Assembly (NCBI GenBank): GCA_030427705.1
Contig: JAUIBR010000027.1
Location: forward strand, 1-64,000
Direction: 5' to 3'
Origin: a bacterium
GTDB taxonomy: Bacteria; Myxococcota_A; Bradymonadia; Bradymonadales; Bradymonadaceae
DNA: 64,000 nucleotides
The notes under the pieces were generated by a model. The model was not told the DNA's origin. It searched no databases and saw nothing but the letters and a program-made list of their open reading frames with translations. A program made the translations under genes and the position numbers. Below, piece by piece: positions 60,255-64,000 of this stretch (position 1 is its first letter; every line of letters starts with the position of its first letter).

Positions 60255-62780
60255 ATGCGACGTTTTCCTATTATTCTGTTGTTCGCGACCCTTTTGGGCC
60301 TTGTTTCATGCGGTAAAGATTCAGTTCGGCCTGAGTGCCGTTCAAACGCCGAGTGTGACGATGGTTTCCTGTGTCAGGGCGGCTCTTGTGTTGAAGACGA
60401 CAACAATCGTGTCAATAACACCAACAATCTGAACAACTCCAACAATCTGAATAACGCGCTTCCGTGCGAAGACGACTCGGAGTGCAAGGATGATGAGTTC
60501 TGCGGCAACGGCTTCTGCCTGCCAGCTGGATGCAATATCCCTGATGCCCCGTTCTGCCGGCAGTGGGAGTGCGATGACAGCGGATGTAGCGAAGAAATCT
60601 GCATCACGCGTTGCCCGCCAGGCCTGACGCCTGAGGTCTGTGACTGCGTCGAAGCACCGTGCATGGTCGATTCGGAGTGTGACGACGGGTCCATCTGTAC
60701 CGACGAAGGACGCTGCGGTCCATGCACCAGCGATGACCAGTGTGGTGAAGAAGAGGTCTGTACAGAAGGCCTCTGTGTCCCGGAACTCACCTGTAACTCC
60801 GACGCCGACTGTCCTGCGGACAAGGTTTGCAACAACGAAGGCTACTGCGTCGACAGGCCGGAATGTTTGCTGGACCAAGATTGTGGCGACGATGAGCTTT
60901 GCATTGGCGGCAGCTGCACGTTGGCGCCGGAATGCCGCGCTGACTTGGATTGTCCTGATGGATTCGAGTGTATCGCGGGTAACTGCTTTGAGGCGCTTTG
61001 CCGCGGCCCCGGCGACTGCGAGAACGGTCAGCTCTGTGATGCTGGTGAGTGCATTGACCCACCCATCGCTGCAAGCTGCTTCGTCGCAACGCCAAACGGC
61101 GTAATCACCGCAAACCAAACCGTTGCGCTCGAAGCGTTTGCTTTGGATGCGAATGGCAATGGTATCGCGGCTACGTTCAGTTGGACGTCGTCCGCGCCAC
61201 AGGTCGCATCGGTTGATTCGACGGGCGTCCGAGCGCTTGGCGGTGCGAGCGCCGGTGTCGCAACCTTCACGGCCACACTGGCGTCGGGAACACCAGTTAT
61301 GTGCTCCGGAAGTGCGCAGTTGACCAATCCAGGACCAGTGACGCCTAACCAGCTTCGAGTGTTGGTTGTGCATGCCGAGACAGGCGCGCCAATCAACGGT
61401 GCGACTGTGGTTGTTGGCACATCGAGCGCGACCACCGCGAACGGCGGTATCGCACCATTCCCGCAGCAAACGGGGGCGTTCGATATCAGTGTCTTCCACC
61501 CCGATTACAATTACCTGACTTTGCAGGGCGTGCAGTCTAACGACGTGCGTATCCCGCTTGCTCCACAGCGTGGCTCAGGCCCAATCGCCGGTCTCACCGG
61601 TGAGTTCGACATGTCTGGTGTTGGCTCGAGCGGGAATATCAACGTGGGGCTCGCAGGGGCAAGCATCGCGGGTGGTCTCACAGACCTCGACTTGTTCGCG
61701 ATTCTGGGCGAGCCATTCGTCGCTGGCATCAATATCCCGGGTATTGTGAACCAAGACTTCCCGGTCCCTGGTGGTCTGGTGGCCTACGGCCGGGTCTTCG
61801 GGTTCAATATCGACATCAAACGCACGTACTATGCTTCCGCGACCGGCGGAGCCCGCTTCGCGTGGGGCCTTGCAGGCAAGATTCCTGCGCAAGACCTATT
61901 CGACCTGGGCCAAGGTGGCGGCGGCAACGACATCCTCACGACGATTCTTCCGCTGTTCAATCGCTTTGACCACATCGCGCAGCCTATCTTGCTGAACGAG
62001 CAGCCGCGAATCATGGACACGGCAGATATCAACGGCAACGGCGATACGATGGAGATGGTGCCGAACTATGGTGCGTTCCCAACGGTGGACCTACGACCGA
62101 GCGTTCGGCAGAACCTCTTCACGGATGTTGATATCTCGAATTTCCCAATGCTGCCTGGTGGTCAGGGTGAGCTGGCAATCTTGTTGGGTGGTACATTCTT
62201 AAACGCACCCGGCCTTGTGCCGCTGGGCATCTCGGCCACAAACGACGAGGACGGTGATGGGCGACCAGATGCGCGTCGACTTTCCATCGCCCCGGCATCG
62301 GGCTCCTTGGCCGGTGGCCGCTACACAATCGTCGCTATCGCATTCCGCACGGATGGAATTGGCGGCTCGTTCGACTTCCCCGCAAACATCTCGGTTGCGC
62401 TGTGGAACGGCCAGTCGTTCCCAACCGCAGTGCGTCTAGGCACGTTCCCAGACCAGAGCGTCGCAACCATCACCAACGCGACACGAACCATCTCGTTCAC
62501 TGCGGACGCCGGTCCAATGTATCGCGTGCGCATCGTGGGCGACCAACGAAGCTGGGATGTTTGGAGCGTCGGCACGCCAGGAATGGCGGGCTCATTCGCG
62601 CACACGATGGTCATTCCACCAGCTGCAGCTGGTGCGACGGACGTGTTCCCAACGGGTGCAGTTCTACTTGACGCAATCCAGACCAACGCGACGATGAACG
62701 ACCTCGTTCAGCCTTCCGGAATCGGACTGCGCGACGTTGGACTGGTCACGAGCTCGTTTAGCCGAACCGAAATTAGATAA
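60255..62780 (+). CDS. Cys-rich repeat surface lipoprotein with Asn-rich linker
   Basis: An 841-residue lipoprotein: MRRFPIILLFATLLGLVSC. One Cys-rich unit (CRSNAECDDGFLCQGGSC), then a strikingly Asn-rich linker (NNTNNLNNSNNLNN), then seven further units such as CEDDSECKDDEFCGNGFC, CTSDDQCGEEEVCTEGLC and CRADLDCPDGFECIAGNC. Eight repeats of four Cys each in all. Next a Big2-like unit (NGIAATFSWTSSAPQVASVD), a carboxypeptidase-regulatory-like unit (LRVLVVHAETGAPINGATVV) and a long beta-rich C-terminus. Probably an outer-surface structural or adhesive protein with disulfide-rich modules. No catalytic motif seen. Confidence 0.87.
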   Translation: MRRFPIILLFATLLGLVSCGKDSVRPECRSNAECDDGFLCQGGSCVEDDNNRVNNTNNLNNSNNLNNALPCEDDSECKDDEFCGNGFCLPAGCNIPDAPFCRQWECDDSGCSEEICITRCPPGLTPEVCDCVEAPCMVDSECDDGSICTDEGRCGPCTSDDQCGEEEVCTEGLCVPELTCNSDADCPADKVCNNEGYCVDRPECLLDQDCGDDELCIGGSCTLAPECRADLDCPDGFECIAGNCFEALCRGPGDCENGQLCDAGECIDPPIAASCFVATPNGVITANQTVALEAFALDANGNGIAATFSWTSSAPQVASVDSTGVRALGGASAGVATFTATLASGTPVMCSGSAQLTNPGPVTPNQLRVLVVHAETGAPINGATVVVGTSSATTANGGIAPFPQQTGAFDISVFHPDYNYLTLQGVQSNDVRIPLAPQRGSGPIAGLTGEFDMSGVGSSGNINVGLAGASIAGGLTDLDLFAILGEPFVAGINIPGIVNQDFPVPGGLVAYGRVFGFNIDIKRTYYASATGGARFAWGLAGKIPAQDLFDLGQGGGGNDILTTILPLFNRFDHIAQPILLNEQPRIMDTADINGNGDTMEMVPNYGAFPTVDLRPSVRQNLFTDVDISNFPMLPGGQGELAILLGGTFLNAPGLVPLGISATNDEDGDGRPDARRLSIAPASGSLAGGRYTIVAIAFRTDGIGGSFDFPANISVALWNGQSFPTAVRLGTFPDQSVATITNATRTISFTADAGPMYRVRIVGDQRSWDVWSVGTPGMAGSFAHTMVIPPAAAGATDVFPTGAVLLDAIQTNATMNDLVQPSGIGLRDVGLVTSSFSRTEIR

Positions 62781-62805
62781 CCACGAATCAGCAAGGATGC
62801 TGCAA

Positions 62806-64000
62806 ATGAAGTACATCGTGATGGCGGCGCTCGCCGTCGGTCTATTGGCGTGTAACTCCAAGTCTCCCGAAACGAATGATGCTCCAGAAGTTGGGGTAGA
62901 GGCTCCGAAGGAGACTGCTCCAGAAGAGCCCGCGAAACCGGAAGAACTGAAGCTACCCGAAGCGCTTCCTGCGCTCGAAGGCGACTACTTCGGTGTCTAC
63001 GATTTGTTGCACAATCGGCCGAATGCACATCGACAGGTGCTTGGAGATGCTTCAGGCACTTTGGTCACTGCAGGCACACCAGACTTCGTCCGCTACGTTC
63101 ATGGCAATCATGGCAACGAGTGGAGCCTTGAACTTGAGGTAGATGGCGAGCCAGCCACCGCGATGAAGAAGACCCGCAAGGCCAAGATGTGGCTGCCCGC
63201 CAATCCTGGCGCTAAGTCCGTGCAGGTACGGGTCTTGTCCAAGAAAAAGCCGAACAAGCTGTCGCTGGTCATCAACGGCCAGAAGACTGAAGAACAGGAA
63301 CTGGCTGACGGTTGGCAGACGGTAACGTTTGCGACCGAGCCGCAGAGAGCCGACAACGAAGTAGAGTTCGTCTTCACCGGGATGGGCCGCATTGCGGGCG
63401 CACTCTCGGGTGGTGCGGTCTCATGGATTCGCCTTGGCGATGGTGAAGGCTTTGAGGCTCCGACAGAGGCTCAGACTCAGCTGCCGCTATCGCAGGATGC
63501 GCTGACGTTGGGCCCAGATGCCTTGTATTGGCATATCTGGGCGCTTCCCAACTCCAAGTTAGACCTTGAGATCGAAGGTAAGCCGGGTTGCGGTGTGAAA
63601 GCGGTAGTGGCTGGAGAAGACGGGCAGGGCGTCAAAGAGCTTGGAACGACCGAGCGCCTGCTCGTTGACCAACGTGGCGATTCTCAGTCAACGTTTGTCG
63701 AACTTGGCGCCACTGAGAAGGTTGTGCGTGTCACGTTGTCGAAGGCGGGTGCGTGTGAGTCTGTGACCCTCAAACGGGCTCAGCTTGTCATCCCTGGGAA
63801 AAAGCCGGAGCGGCCGACATTCGATCCTCCGAAGTACGTCGTATTCTGGATGATCGATACGTTGCGCGCAGACTACCTGCCGATTCACCATGAAACCGAC
63901 GTCCGTGCACCGAATCTCAAGCGACTCGCCGACGAGGGGGCTTCGTTTGAAGTCGCGTATGTTCAGGGCAATGAGTCCAAGACTTCGCATGCGTCGTTGT
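62806..64000 (+). CDS. Sulfatase-like lipoprotein, 3' truncated by window edge
   Basis: Frame open from ATG 62806 (AAGGA upstream; an ATG at 62797 is possible) to the window end, 398 residues. MKYIVMAALAVGLLAC is a lipoprotein signal. About 320 residues of beta-rich, Pro/Glu-rich sequence follow, with two jelly-roll-like units (DFVRYVHGNHGNEWSLELEV; ALYWHIWALPNSKLDLEIEG). Then the sulfatase/alkaline-phosphatase-like core begins: YVVFWMIDTLRADYL with metal-binding Asp, PNLKRLADEGASFEVAYVQG and SKTSHASL, where the nucleophile Ser/Thr or formylglycine site is expected. The remaining catalytic domain is outside the window. Confidence 0.85.
   Translation, partial: MKYIVMAALAVGLLACNSKSPETNDAPEVGVEAPKETAPEEPAKPEELKLPEALPALEGDYFGVYDLLHNRPNAHRQVLGDASGTLVTAGTPDFVRYVHGNHGNEWSLELEVDGEPATAMKKTRKAKMWLPANPGAKSVQVRVLSKKKPNKLSLVINGQKTEEQELADGWQTVTFATEPQRADNEVEFVFTGMGRIAGALSGGAVSWIRLGDGEGFEAPTEAQTQLPLSQDALTLGPDALYWHIWALPNSKLDLEIEGKPGCGVKAVVAGEDGQGVKELGTTERLLVDQRGDSQSTFVELGATEKVVRVTLSKAGACESVTLKRAQLVIPGKKPERPTFDPPKYVVFWMIDTLRADYLPIHHETDVRAPNLKRLADEGASFEVAYVQGNESKTSHASL

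Noticed and set aside
60342-61499. A 385-residue minus-strand open frame opposite the Cys-rich lipoprotein
   Set aside because: The plus strand carries a lipobox and eight Cys repeats; the minus translation is Arg/Ala-rich with no pattern.

Overview
The window is 64 kb of densely packed bacterial chromosome. It contains 48 protein-coding genes that I can support (two run off the ends), one tRNA, several regulatory sites and two repeat loci. The organism looks like a Gram-negative member of the former deltaproteobacterial/Myxococcota group, most like Bradymonadales. This is inferred from content: many lipoproteins with a Cys lipobox, a Cys-rich surface lipoprotein with an Asn-rich linker, a Tol cluster, multi-domain fusions, a giant TPR protein and a kinase-like/phosphatase fusion. 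I could not run a marker-gene search.

Layout. 1-2.4 kb: end of a DUF4349-type protein, a lipoprotein, and trxB. 2.4-4.2 kb (minus): glnB-glnA nitrogen module. 4.3-7.3 kb (minus): four genes with overlapping stops and starts (lipoprotein, prmA, rsmE, RDD protein). 7.4-12 kb: crotonase, then dapB, dapA and a UvrD-type helicase on the minus strand. 12-14.1 kb: two paralogous alpha-helical proteins without signal peptides plus a small TPR protein. Both paralogs carry the same 43-bp bipartite upstream element. The arrangement resembles secreted substrates with a class II chaperone. 14.1-18.5 kb: a large ASH/PKD-type lipoprotein and a zinc ribbon/pseudokinase/PP2C fusion.

18.5-26.8 kb (minus): a four-gene lipid operon (HAD phosphatase, LarA-like DUF2088 protein, a 1590-residue reductase/AMP ligase/ACP/acyltransferase/SCP2 megaenzyme, and an extended SDR) behind a good sigma70-like promoter. 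27-30.4 kb: hemW; a fatty-acid-hydroxylase/TetR pair; and a divergent YbgC-type thioesterase with a palindromic operator between. 30.4-38 kb: an outer-membrane protein, an LpoA-like lipoprotein, a TolB-like/M28/PDZ lipoprotein and a zinc-ribbon membrane protein. 38-41.5 kb: ttcA, a MATE exporter, and a small operon with a phosphotyrosine phosphatase and a ferritin-like protein.

41.5-57.7 kb: an 11.6-kb gene for a 3873-residue TPR protein, divergent from tolQ-tolR-tolA-tolB and an SDH-protease-like protein that lacks the expected catalytic serine. 57.7-58.3 kb: a non-coding island with a 9-bp minisatellite, tRNA-Leu(CAA) and its terminator, bracketed by a 22-bp inverted repeat. 58.3-64 kb: a small lipoprotein, an exported protein, a PilZ-like protein, miaE, the Cys-rich lipoprotein, and the start of a sulfatase-like lipoprotein.

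The strongest leads for undescribed biology are the paralog/TPR-chaperone locus with its duplicated promoter element, the five-domain lipid megaenzyme operon, and the repeat island around tRNA-Leu.
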